Shown: piece after piece, positions 1-6,335 of the stretch
Numbering within the stretch: the first letter of the stretch is position 1
Layout of the letters: the number at the start of each line of letters is the position of its first letter
From: Candidatus Nanopelagicaceae bacterium
GTDB lineage: Bacteria > Actinomycetota > Actinomycetes > Nanopelagicales > Nanopelagicaceae
Assembly: GCA_947489825.1 (NCBI GenBank)
Contig: CANLFL010000011.1
Location: forward strand, 1 to 13,282
DNA length: 13,282 nt
Reading direction: 5' to 3'
Notes under the pieces: generated by a model
Database searches by the model: none
The model's input: the letters and a program-made list of their open reading frames with translations, nothing else
Told to the model about the DNA's origin: nothing
Translations under genes and position numbers: made by a program

Positions 1-261
1 TAAGTGAGTGATCTGAACTGCAAGCAAAGTGGCATCAAGGGTCTGTAAAAGATCGCGCATCAGGTCATGAGTCAGCGGCCTGTCCGGATTAATCCCCTGC
101 TGGGCAAAGGCGATCGCTGTGGCTTCGGCGGCGCCGACCCAGATGGGGAGAAAACGCGAGCCATCAATCTCTTTAAGTAACACGATGGGTTGATTCGAGG
201 GCATCTCGATGCGAACTCCCACTACCTCCATGCTGATAAATGGAGTGACCTCTTCGCTCAT
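1..261 (-). CDS. Bifunctional nuclease (BFN/DUF151) domain protein, 3' end outside the window
   Basis: The visible 87 codons read as the N-terminal part of a BFN-domain (DUF151) protein of the Rv1829 type. Recognisable stretches are VVGVRIEMPSNQPIVLLKE, then RFLPIWVGAAEATAIAFAQQ, then a PLTHDLMRDLL helix, all in the usual family order. The C-terminal half lies beyond base 1. The family name comes from a plant protein with DNase and RNase activity; for the bacterial members the biochemical role is not settled, so nuclease activity here is an inference from the family. ATG at 261 lies 9 bases after the ftsR stop, consistent with one transcript; the Shine-Dalgarno (AAGG, very close to the start) is poor, and Met11 (about 231) is a possible alternative start. 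The order BFN-MerR-GarA-GcvH matches the conserved actinobacterial cluster. Confidence 0.88.
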   Translation of the reverse strand, partial: MSEEVTPFISMEVVGVRIEMPSNQPIVLLKEIDGSRFLPIWVGAAEATAIAFAQQGINPDRPLTHDLMRDLLQTLDATLLAVQITHL

Positions 262-270
262 GCCTTGACT

Positions 271-996
271 CTATCGCGGACGATTAAGACCTGCGCGAAC
301 AAGGGATGCATGCAGGCGAATTGAGAGCGCCGCAATCTCCTTGGAGACTTCCTCGGCTCGCGCTTTGGAGTCAGAGTTCTTCTGGCGGTTCAAAGGAGTG
401 ATGACCTGCTCGATCAGACCGATCTCACGATCTGCTGCTGACTTAAATGAACGCAGATGGCGTGGTTCGATTCCAAAGGCTGACATCGAAGCTACCGCTG
501 TGGCTACTGAGAGTGCATCGGCGTCGTAATGACGACCACGAATTGCAATCAGACCAAAGCTCTCGAGTTCGGTAAGAGCTGAATCTGTAATTCCAGAAGC
601 CTTGACGAGTTCATCTCGTGAAAGTCGCATATCTGCAGATGGAGCAAAGTTTGATGGAGATAGTTCGCCATCAACTGTTGCCAAACCTAAAACTGGACGA
701 GGACTCGCGCTGCCACCCGAAAGAGGAGCTGGCTCTAGGCCACGATCCATTGCATCAAGATTCTCCTTGATTACTCGTAACGGAAGATAGTGATCGCGTT
801 GGGCAAGGAGTACATAGCGAAGGCGTTCCAAGTCTGCGCTAGTAAATTTGCGATAACCGGAAGGGGTGCGCTGTGGCTCAATCAGCCCTTCAGATTCAAG
901 GAATCGAATTTTTGAGATGGTGATATCTGGAAAGTCACCACGAAGTTTAGATAAGACTTCACCGATACTTAAATAGGCACGTGCTGGAACGCTCAC
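271..996 (-). CDS. ftsR: MerR-family transcriptional regulator, FtsR/Rv1828 type
   Basis: 241 residues. The N-terminus is a MerR winged helix-turn-helix (about residues 9-80) containing YLSIGEVLSKL, ITISKIRFLESEGLI and the wing SGYRKFTSADLERLRYVL. A low-complexity Gly/Ser/Pro linker (about 88-120) follows. A second helix-turn-helix-like segment is at about 126-160 and a helical C-terminus at 160-236. Unlike metal- or drug-sensing MerR proteins it lacks a cysteine sensor loop. The closest remembered homologues are Rv1828 of M. tuberculosis and FtsR of Corynebacterium glutamicum, the latter reported as an activator of ftsZ; regulation of division here is inference. The start is GTG at 996, with AGGGAG about 5 bases upstream (visible on the minus strand at 997-1008). 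It starts 17 bases after garA and is followed 9 bases later by the BFN gene. Confidence 0.9.
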   Translation of the reverse strand: MSVPARAYLSIGEVLSKLRGDFPDITISKIRFLESEGLIEPQRTPSGYRKFTSADLERLRYVLLAQRDHYLPLRVIKENLDAMDRGLEPAPLSGGSASPRPVLGLATVDGELSPSNFAPSADMRLSRDELVKASGITDSALTELESFGLIAIRGRHYDADALSVATAVASMSAFGIEPRHLRSFKSAADREIGLIEQVITPLNRQKNSDSKARAEEVSKEIAALSIRLHASLVRAGLNRPR

Positions 997-1013
997 TGTC
1001 TCTCCCTCGTTAA

Positions 1014-1472
1014 TTATTTCTGACCAGTAATAAAGAGCAGATGGAATTTACCAATCTGCACCTGATCACCATGACTCAAATTTACTTTTTCAACTACCGA
1101 ACCGTTTACATATGTACCGTTCAGACTAGATCGATCAGCGAGTGCAAAGCTCACCTGTTGCTCGTCAAAGGCAATCGCGGCATGCGATCTAGAGACCGTC
1201 ACATCGTCAAGAAAGATCTCGCTCTCATGCGAGCGGCCAATCGTGGCTCCTTCGCGAGTAATGAGATATCTGGAACCTCTTGCGGGTCCCTTAAAGATGA
1301 TCAACATGGATTTATCGCGAGAGCCGTTGATAATTTCTTCGAGGATTGCCTTCTCATCATCAGAAGCTGCAGAGAGATAGCTCTCAAGAAGCGGGCTCCC
1401 TGTAGGGGAAACTTCTGGCTGTGAACCGAGACGAAGGGTTGTGGTGAGTTCACGATCATTCTGAGATGCCAT
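1014..1472 (-). CDS. garA: FHA-domain regulator of the GarA/OdhI family
   Basis: 152 residues. A forkhead-associated domain occupies about residues 56-148, with the phosphothreonine-binding signatures GR-S-H (79-82), the block DDVTVSRSHA (89-98) and SSLNGTYVNG (115-124). GarA/OdhI proteins bind and inhibit the 2-oxoglutarate dehydrogenase E1 subunit, and in mycobacteria also glutamate dehydrogenase; phosphorylation of an N-terminal threonine pair by Ser/Thr kinases switches them off through intramolecular FHA binding. The known site is ETTSVF. Here the corresponding region reads ELTTTLRL (residues 8-15), so threonines remain (10-12) but the flanking residues differ. ATG at 1472 has AGAAGG about 10 bases upstream. 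The gene appears to have its own promoter (1526-1554) just after the gcvH terminator, and leads a garA-ftsR-BFN operon. Confidence 0.92.
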   Translation of the reverse strand: MASQNDRELTTTLRLGSQPEVSPTGSPLLESYLSAASDDEKAILEEIINGSRDKSMLIIFKGPARGSRYLITREGATIGRSHESEIFLDDVTVSRSHAAIAFDEQQVSFALADRSSLNGTYVNGSVVEKVNLSHGDQVQIGKFHLLFITGQK

Positions 1473-1525
1473 GAATCACCCGCCTTCTTACCTGGTAGAG
1501 ATAGCTCAACATCAACTGAAGGCTG

Positions 1526-1554
1526 ACACTAGAACTCTCTCAGGGATAAATCAA
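1526..1554 (-). promoter_or_regulatory. Candidate sigma70-type promoter for garA
   Basis: On the minus strand TTGATT (bases 1554-1549) and TAGTGT (1531-1526) are separated by 17 bases, a near-ideal -35/-10 arrangement with the TAnnnT pattern typical of actinobacterial housekeeping promoters. It would start transcription near 1519, about 47 bases before the garA ATG, and it lies immediately downstream of the gcvH terminator. Assigned by eye only. Confidence 0.5.
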
Positions 1555-1558
1555 GCGG

Positions 1559-1583
1559 AAAAAAGAGTCTGCGCGAGGGCAGA
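1559..1583 (-). terminator. Rho-independent terminator after gcvH
   Basis: Read on the minus strand, just after the gcvH stop, TCTGC-CCTCGC-GCAGA forms a 5-bp stem with a 6-base loop (bases 1583-1568), followed by CTC and six T (1564-1559). The stem is short but GC-containing, correctly placed and followed by a T tract, and a promoter-like sequence for garA begins 5 bases later. Confidence 0.55.
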
Positions 1584-1584
1584 T

Positions 1585-1962
1585 CTACGCGGTAATTTGA
1601 CGATAACCGTCAGCTGAGAGTAAACCAACAGGTGTAGCCGAGACTTCGATTTCAGCCAACCACCCAGCGCCGTAAGGGTCGCTATTGAGAACTTCAGGAT
1701 TGGCTTCGAGTGAATCATTTATGGCGGTCACAGTTCCGCTCACCGGTGAAAATATTTCAGAGACGCTCTTCGTAGATTCAACTTCGCCGCAGACTTTATC
1801 TGCCACTACTACTTCGCCCACCTTAGGCAATTGCACATAAACAATGTCACCGAGTGCACTTTGCGCATAATCGGTAATACCCATGCGGATAACGGTAGGA
1901 GAGCTCTCTTGCACCCATTCATGTTCCTTGGTGTATTTGAGCGCGTCAGGAATGAGTGACAT
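1585..1962 (-). CDS. gcvH: Glycine cleavage system H protein
   Basis: 125 residues, the normal length. H protein carries the lipoyl-bound aminomethyl group between the P, T and L proteins of glycine cleavage. Visible signatures: KYTKEHEWV at the N-terminus (9-17), MGITDYAQSALGDIVYVQLP (27-46), and the lipoylation motif GEVESTKSVSEIFSPVSG with the modified lysine at 65. The C-terminal GWLAEIEVS block is also typical. ATG at 1962 has a strong AAGGAG six bases upstream. It lies 51 bases after pgsA and before a terminator, so it is probably the last gene of the pgsA transcript. The P, T and L proteins are not in this window. Confidence 0.97.
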   Translation of the reverse strand: MSLIPDALKYTKEHEWVQESSPTVIRMGITDYAQSALGDIVYVQLPKVGEVVVADKVCGEVESTKSVSEIFSPVSGTVTAINDSLEANPEVLNSDPYGAGWLAEIEVSATPVGLLSADGYRQITA

Positions 1963-2013
1963 GTACTTCTCCTTGTATGTAGATAAACACGTGCAATGGA
2001 TTCAAATCTTCGG

Positions 2014-2568
2014 TCACACTCTAATAGTCTTCAGTGCAGTGAGGAAGTATGAAACTCCAGTAGCCACATAGAGGGCGACTCCCCAGATCGCGAAAGCCCA
2101 GCCAAGAATGAATGCGATCTCCCCCGCCGTGGAGCCACTGAGAGCCAGGAGTAGAAATGGAAAGGCGTAGAGAAGATTGAAGGTTGCCGCTTTACCCATG
2201 AAGGTGACCTTGAGTGGAGCTTTACCCTTGGCAGCTAAAGCAAGTGCGACTAGAGCCAACACTGCATCGCGAGCAATGAGGGTTGCAATTAGCCAGAGCG
2301 GAATCGCTTCACGCATGTAGAGAACAATCAGTGTTGCAAGGATGTAGAGGCGATCGATTGTGGGATCGAGGATCTCCCCTAATTTTGTCTCCTGGCCTAA
2401 CGCTCGAGCCAATTTGCCATCAAAGTAATCTGTAGCTCCACCTACTGCCAGAACAGCGATTGCCCATCCATCAGATTCAGGCCCCAGGGCGAGATAGATA
2501 AAAAGTGGAATACCGAGCGCGCGAATGCCGGTCAGGGCATTGGGCCAAGTAGCAATCGATGAAGCCAT
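2014..2568 (-). CDS. pgsA: CDP-alcohol phosphatidyltransferase (PgsA family)
   Basis: 184 residues from ATG at 2568. The full catalytic signature DxxDGxxAR-x8-GxxxDxxxD is present: D47, D50, G51, A54-R55, G64, D68 and D72. Hydrophobic stretches at about 17-30, 76-112, 127-143 and 150-177 fit the multi-helix membrane fold. The family joins a CDP-diacylglycerol headgroup donor to an alcohol; the best guess is glycerol-3-phosphate (phosphatidylglycerophosphate synthase), by analogy with PgsA2 (Rv1822) near garA/gcvH in mycobacteria, but the motif does not decide the substrate. The reading frame stays open 94 codons further upstream, but that part overlaps the Der C-terminus and looks unrelated to the family, whereas MASSIATWPNALTGIR is a typical family N-terminus. 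The start is 5 bases after the cmk-der stop (translational coupling likely). Confidence 0.92.
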   Translation of the reverse strand: MASSIATWPNALTGIRALGIPLFIYLALGPESDGWAIAVLAVGGATDYFDGKLARALGQETKLGEILDPTIDRLYILATLIVLYMREAIPLWLIATLIARDAVLALVALALAAKGKAPLKVTFMGKAATFNLLYAFPFLLLALSGSTAGEIAFILGWAFAIWGVALYVATGVSYFLTALKTIRV

Positions 2569-2573
2569 ACCTT

Positions 2574-4547
2574 CTAGCCATTCTCCTTGTCGCGCTCTTT
2601 GACGCGAATTGCGACCATCACGGGTGTACCTGGGAAACCGAACTCTTCGCGTAACCGTCTTTCGATAAATCGCCGATAGGACGGCTCGATCCATCCGCTT
2701 GAGAACACCACGAATTTTGGTGGTGAAATTCCGGCCTGTGTTGCGTAGTAAATCTTTGGCTGCTTTCCACCACGAACCGGTGGAGGTGTCGCGCCAATGA
2801 GTGCACCTAAGAATGAGTTCAGCTTTGCAGTAGGTACTCGTCGCTCCCATGAATCAAGGGCCGTGCGAATAGCAGGTGCTAAGCGATCACGGTGCCATCC
2901 AGTTTTTGCTGCGACGTTTACTCGCTGAGCCCACTCGACCTGATCAAGATGGCGATCAATCTCTTTATCCAACTGGTCTCTACGATCTTCATCAACTAAA
3001 TCCCACTTATTCATCACGAGAACTAGCGCCTTACCAGCTTCTTCCACCATAGTGATTACTCGTAAATCTTGTTCAGAGATTGGTAGCGATGCATCAAGAA
3101 CAACAACTGCGCATTCGCAACGTTCAAGGGCTCCTTGCGTGCGAAGAGTTGCGTAGTAATCGGTTCCACTTGCCTGGTTGGCGCGTTTCTTTAGTCCAGC
3201 GGTATCGACAAAGCGCCAGATCGATCCACCAAAGTCAATCAGCGAGTCAACGGGATCGCGAGTTGTACCTGCAACATCATCGACAATCGAAACAGATTCT
3301 CCAGCGAGTGCGTTAAGTAAACTTGACTTGCCTACATTGGGACGGCCAATAAGAGCGATACGTCGATAACCATCTTGCGCTTGCGCACCACCAACTTCAG
3401 GTAATTCTTTGACAATAAGATCAAGCAGATCTCCACTACCACGACCATGAAGGGCGGAGACAAAGTGAGGTTCACCTAATCCGATATTCCAGAGCGCATG
3501 GGCATCTGATTCATCTGAATCTCCATCGACCTTATTTGCAACTAATATCGTGGGTTTTTTCGCTTTACGAAGCTCTTGGACAAGAACATCATCTTCATCC
3601 AGTGCACCCACTTGAGCATCAACAACAAAACAAAGAACGTCAGCTTCTTGCATCGCAATCTCCGCACCTGCTGAAACTTGAACAGAAATTCCATCGGGCT
3701 TAGATTCCCATCCCCCGGTATCCATAATGATGAATCGGCGACCATTCCATTCACACTCATATTGAACGCGATCTCGCGTCACTCCTGGAGTGTCTTCGAC
3801 GATCGCCTCACGTCTTCCAAGGAATCTATTGATCAGGGTTGATTTACCTACGTTAGGGCGACCTAATATCGCAACGATAGGTAGACCAAGAAGTTTTCTC
3901 TCCTTCAGTAACTCCCAAATGCGATCAACAGTCTCATCCAAATCAAGAAGTGTGGAATCAATAACAACGGCATCATCTGCTGCAGTTAACGGCGAAACTG
4001 CGCGTGTGGAATCAACGCGATCGCGATCGCTTAAGGATTGACCGACAGCGTCAACACCCTGTGAATGATCGGCTAGTTCAGCATCGCGTCTTGTGGCACG
4101 TGCTTCTAGATCCGCGGTGAGAAATATTTTTATTGGTGCTTTTGGCGCGACAACTGTTCCAATGTCACGACCCTCTACAACAATTCCGCGATCTGCCTTT
4201 TCAATAATCTTATGTTGTAGACCAAGCAGTTCCTTACGAATAGCTGGGTTTGCGCTGATGGCACTGACTGCATCAGTAACACGTGAGGTACGAATCTCCT
4301 CTGTAATGTCTGTATCTCCACAAAAAACTTTAGGGTCTTCTGGGTTTGCAACAAAACGAATCGGGGATGTTTTTAATCCCTGAATAATTTCCTTAGCCTC
4401 TTGGCTTTCCAGCGAGAGCGCTAGCCAGGTTACGGCGCGATAAAGCGCACCTGTATCAAGATAATTCCAACCAGCGCGGCGAGCGATTTCACGAGAGGTA
4501 CTCGATTTACCGGCTCCACTAGGACCATCGATTGCAATGACGATCAT
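2574..4547 (-). CDS. cmk-der: Bifunctional cytidylate kinase / ribosome-assembly GTPase Der (EngA) fusion
   Basis: 657 residues in one uninterrupted frame. Residues 1-217 are CMP kinase: P-loop GPSGAGKS (8-15), the [13 protein letters not shown] block (29-41) and [11 protein letters not shown] (123-133). It phosphorylates CMP/dCMP. From about 221 the protein is Der: first G domain with GRPNVGKST (229-237), DTGG (277-280) and NKVD (338-341); second with GRPNVGKSS (401-409), DTAG (448-451) and NKWD (513-516); then the KH-like C-terminal domain (about 570-650). Der binds and helps mature the 50S subunit. All nucleotide-binding motifs are intact in both halves, so both activities are probably retained. 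Adjacent cmk and der genes are the usual actinobacterial order (Rv1712-Rv1713), and fused forms are known in some Actinobacteria. The start ATG at 4547 has only a weak Shine-Dalgarno. Confidence 0.96.
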   Translation of the reverse strand: MIVIAIDGPSGAGKSSTSREIARRAGWNYLDTGALYRAVTWLALSLESQEAKEIIQGLKTSPIRFVANPEDPKVFCGDTDITEEIRTSRVTDAVSAISANPAIRKELLGLQHKIIEKADRGIVVEGRDIGTVVAPKAPIKIFLTADLEARATRRDAELADHSQGVDAVGQSLSDRDRVDSTRAVSPLTAADDAVVIDSTLLDLDETVDRIWELLKERKLLGLPIVAILGRPNVGKSTLINRFLGRREAIVEDTPGVTRDRVQYECEWNGRRFIIMDTGGWESKPDGISVQVSAGAEIAMQEADVLCFVVDAQVGALDEDDVLVQELRKAKKPTILVANKVDGDSDESDAHALWNIGLGEPHFVSALHGRGSGDLLDLIVKELPEVGGAQAQDGYRRIALIGRPNVGKSSLLNALAGESVSIVDDVAGTTRDPVDSLIDFGGSIWRFVDTAGLKKRANQASGTDYYATLRTQGALERCECAVVVLDASLPISEQDLRVITMVEEAGKALVLVMNKWDLVDEDRRDQLDKEIDRHLDQVEWAQRVNVAAKTGWHRDRLAPAIRTALDSWERRVPTAKLNSFLGALIGATPPPVRGGKQPKIYYATQAGISPPKFVVFSSGWIEPSYRRFIERRLREEFGFPGTPVMVAIRVKERDKENG

Positions 4548-4590
4548 CTGTGCAGCTCTTTTCAGTAATACTTCTTGAAGGTCGTGCCGG

Positions 4591-4614
4591 AGAAAATCAT
4601 GCGCTCGTGCACAT
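4591..4614 (-). terminator. Weak terminator or attenuator-like hairpin between tyrA and cmk-der
   Basis: On the minus strand ATGTGC-ACGA-GCGCAT (4614-4599) can form a 6-bp stem including one G-U pair, followed by GATTTTCT (4598-4591). It sits in the 80-base gap after the tyrA stop, where an end or partial end of transcription would be sensible. The T tract is short, so read-through into cmk-der is likely. Confidence 0.3.
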
Positions 4615-4627
4615 CTACAGCCTTATT

Positions 4628-5692
4628 CTACCGAGATGGATGAACCTTCCATCCCTCTTTCTCGAGGTGGGCAGAGACGATTGCGCTATCTTCAGGAGAG
4701 AAGGCCAATGTGATCAAGCCTGTCTCTTGCCCTGGAGTGTGTTCGATCGCCAAATCTTCAATATTCACCTTCGCCGCAGCACATGCTTCGATGATCGCCG
4801 CCAACTGACCTGGCTTATCGTCAATGACGATATCGAGGTAGGTGTAGTTACGAGCTTGACCACCATGCTTGCCAGGAATCATCGCTCTCCCCCGTTGACC
4901 ATTAGAGATTAATTGAGCCATCGCCGCTGGGTCATCGAGGTTCTCAATAGCGTGAGAAAGATCGTTTTGTAGACTTATCAGCAATGGACGCAGCGCAGCG
5001 CTATTTCCCACCAAGATTTGAGCCCAGAGTGCTGAATCTGAGTCTGCAATTCGGGTGGTATCGCGAAGTCCAGCCCCTGCCAGCTCCAGCTCACTCCCCT
5101 GTCCGGCTACAAGCTGAATCGCGAGCAACGATGCGACCATTTGAGGGAGGTGGCTGACTAGAGCCACCCCTTGATCGTGCTCGCTCACGGTTCGATCGAG
5201 GGCAATCGCTCCACAGCGACCAACGACTTCTCGGACCATCTGCGAAAGCTCGGGATCCACGCCATCAAGGCAGAGAATCCAAGGCCGCCCTTGAAAGAGA
5301 TCCCCTCGAGCCGACTGAGGACCGTTGACTTCACGGCCTGCCATCGGATGGGTTGGGGCGAATAATGAGAGATCGAATCCAATACTTATTACGTCCTGTA
5401 GAGGTTTAGTCTTAATGCTGCTTATATCCATAACTCTCAATAAGGGGTTACGACTTAACTCACCGTGTACGACCTCTGCAATAAAATTCGGAGGCGTTGC
5501 GATAATGCAGAGATCCTCGACCCCTGACCCCTCTCCATTTTCTCCACCCATGAGATCTCGCGCGAGAGCTTGTGCCCGACTATCGGAATCGCAGAGAGTG
5601 ACTGTGACGCCTGTCGCGCGAAGGGCGAGAGCGATCGAGGTTCCGATGAGGCCGGCACCTACGATCCGCACATGGGAGAGGGAAGTTGCCAT
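4628..5692 (-). CDS. tyrA: Prephenate dehydrogenase with C-terminal ACT domain
   Basis: 354 residues. It should oxidise and decarboxylate prephenate to 4-hydroxyphenylpyruvate on the way to tyrosine. The N-terminus is an NAD(P)-binding Rossmann fold with VGAGLIGTS (11-19) and the acidic end of strand 2 at D35. Catalytic-region motifs are THPMAG (114-119) and SHLPQ (180-184), the latter holding the histidine conserved in the family. A helical dimerisation region follows. The C-terminus (about 283-352: YTYLDIVIDDKPGQLAAIIE onward) is an ACT domain, the usual site of amino-acid feedback, so inhibition by tyrosine is plausible. ATG at 5692 lies 2 bases after the aroH stop, so the two genes are surely cotranscribed, supplying consecutive steps (chorismate to prephenate to the keto acid). 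G+C is clearly higher here than in cmk-der. Confidence 0.95.
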   Translation of the reverse strand: MATSLSHVRIVGAGLIGTSIALALRATGVTVTLCDSDSRAQALARDLMGGENGEGSGVEDLCIIATPPNFIAEVVHGELSRNPLLRVMDISSIKTKPLQDVISIGFDLSLFAPTHPMAGREVNGPQSARGDLFQGRPWILCLDGVDPELSQMVREVVGRCGAIALDRTVSEHDQGVALVSHLPQMVASLLAIQLVAGQGSELELAGAGLRDTTRIADSDSALWAQILVGNSAALRPLLISLQNDLSHAIENLDDPAAMAQLISNGQRGRAMIPGKHGGQARNYTYLDIVIDDKPGQLAAIIEACAAAKVNIEDLAIEHTPGQETGLITLAFSPEDSAIVSAHLEKEGWKVHPSR

Positions 5693-5694
5693 CG

Positions 5695-6060
5695 TTATTG
5701 AGCGATATCTCGTCGCAGAGCCTTAGCCCCATGAAGGTAAATATGAGAGATTTGGTCCGAATTTCGCTCCGTATTGCAGTGAATCATCACGCGTAATACG
5801 CGGGCGAGGGCTCCAGGAACATCTATCTCTACCGCACAAAGAAGCGGCACTGATTGGAAGCCAACCTCTCTGGCATAAGCGGCAGGGAAAGCCGCATTGA
5901 GATCAGGGGTAACGGTGAGGAAGACTGAAATCAAATCTGCAGGCGTGAGCTCATTCTGAGCCAAAATTTCAAGGAGTAACTCCTTCGTGGCAGCTTCCAT
6001 GGCAGCGGCAGTATTGGCCTCAAGCTGGGTTGCGCCTCTGATTGCTCTCACCTGTGACAT
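5695..6060 (-). CDS. aroH: Chorismate mutase, AroH type
   Basis: 121 residues from ATG at 6060. AroH-class chorismate mutase (trimeric, Bacillus subtilis type) rearranges chorismate to prephenate. Catalytic residues match the B. subtilis enzyme: the arginine of IRGAT (R8), Phe and Ala of the TPDLNAAFPA block, CAVE with the glutamate (E78 equivalent), LRVM with the arginine (R90 equivalent) and HIYLHGA with the tyrosine (Y108 equivalent). The start is debatable. ATG 6060 gives the family-typical N-terminus and sits 6 bases after TATCCT (6072-6067), a layout fitting a leaderless mRNA; it has no Shine-Dalgarno. The frame also stays open to TTG at 6156, preceded by a strong GGGAGGAT (6168-6161), which would add 32 basic residues not expected in AroH. 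It is followed by tyrA after 2 bases. Confidence 0.9.
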   Translation of the reverse strand: MSQVRAIRGATQLEANTAAAMEAATKELLLEILAQNELTPADLISVFLTVTPDLNAAFPAAYAREVGFQSVPLLCAVEIDVPGALARVLRVMIHCNTERNSDQISHIYLHGAKALRRDIAQ

Positions 6061-6066
6061 AGGTAA

Positions 6067-6072
6067 AGGATA
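6067..6072 (-). promoter_or_regulatory. Candidate -10 box for a leaderless aroH transcript
   Basis: TATCCT on the minus strand is followed by exactly six bases (TTACCT) and then the aroH ATG. TAnnnT spaced 6-7 bases from a start codon is the standard look of leaderless promoters in Actinobacteria. A loose -35 (GCGACA) lies about 19 bases upstream. Assigned by eye. Confidence 0.4.
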
Positions 6073-6132
6073 GACCGAAAAGGGTGAAACTTGTCGCTCT
6101 TTATATAACCGTATGTCGAGAAATCTATTTAA

Positions 6133-6150
6133 CCTTTTCACTCTTTTCAC
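6133..6150 (-). repeat. Tandem 9-base direct repeat in the aroH leader
   Basis: On the minus strand GTGAAAAGA is followed directly by GTGAAAAGG (8 of 9 identical). It lies a few bases inside the possible extended aroH frame, just after the strong Shine-Dalgarno at 6168-6161. It could be a small operator or simply chance in a purine-rich stretch. Confidence 0.35.
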
Positions 6151-6255
6151 AGGCAAAGAAATCCTCCCTAACCAGCTCCCCTATGAACGGCTCTCTGCGT
6201 CAATATCGATAAATTGATTCAATAGAACGGTTTTAAGCATAATTTGCCGCCACAT

Positions 6256-6305
6256 TATCGATATATTTATATTTTTATCTCGACACTCGTAAGTATCGAT
6301 ATATT
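6256..6305. repeat. Direct repeat TATCGATATATT, two copies
   Basis: Identical 12-base copies at 6256-6267 and 6294-6305, start-to-start distance 38 bases. Each contains the palindrome TATCGATA; a third palindrome without the ATT extension is at 6204-6211. Repeated palindromes upstream of an operon suggest a protein-binding site, though strong AT bias makes such words likelier by chance. Confidence 0.5.
6276..6303. repeat. Imperfect 28-base inverted repeat
   Basis: Reading the plus strand, the arms TAT-c-TCGA-c-ACT and AGT-a-TCGA-t-ATA face each other around a CGTA loop: 10 pairs with two mismatches. It overlaps the third TATCGATA palindrome. Neither strand has a T tract after the stem, so it is more like an operator or RNA structure than a terminator. 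Confidence 0.4.
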
Positions 6306-6335
6306 GTTATATTAATATATAGTCTCAGAATAGTT

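Larger units (their letters stand above)
6061..6335. other. AT-rich intergenic region between the pseudouridine synthase gene and aroH
   Basis: The largest gap in the window (275 bases) and the most AT-rich stretch, especially 6200-6335, set inside a gene block of unusually high G+C. It contains three TATCGATA palindromes (6204-6211, 6256-6263, 6294-6301), the AT-only palindrome TATATTAATATA near 6308-6319, an imperfect 28-base inverted repeat, and, nearer aroH, a tandem 9-mer and a strong Shine-Dalgarno. I see no tRNA, no classic terminator for the upstream gene and no convincing long reading frame. It must hold the promoter of the aroH operon or act as its regulatory region; a small RNA is possible. 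Confidence 0.6.

Noticed and set aside
1041..1424. Plus-strand open frame of 127 codons
   Set aside because: Antisense of the well supported garA FHA gene; composition looks like a reverse-frame shadow.
1975..2000. CACGTG words (also near 978, 4098 and 4280) considered as parS
   Set aside because: Flanks do not match the extended palindrome TGTTTCACGTGAAACA; the hexamer alone is expected by chance.
2569..2850. Open frame extending pgsA upstream by 94 codons
   Set aside because: It overlaps the C-terminal coding part of cmk-der in another frame, is rich in Arg/Thr with no membrane or catalytic motif, and the family N-terminus begins at ATG 2568.
4562..4627. In-frame continuation after the tyrA TAG, ending [18 protein letters not shown] before a TGA, including a 12-codon ATG frame (4600-4562)
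   Set aside because: TyrA already ends normally after its ACT domain, there is no Shine-Dalgarno, and a 20-codon open stretch is expected by chance.
4550..4912. Plus-strand open frame of 120 codons
   Set aside because: Lies opposite the tyrA C-terminal ACT domain and the tyrA-cmk gap; the minus-strand gene is clear and this frame shows no family features.
6157..6335. Possible dif site or replication origin in the AT-rich gap, given xerD and parA nearby
   Set aside because: No 28-base XerCD-like site with paired arms around a 6-base centre was recognised, and no DnaA-box cluster was seen.
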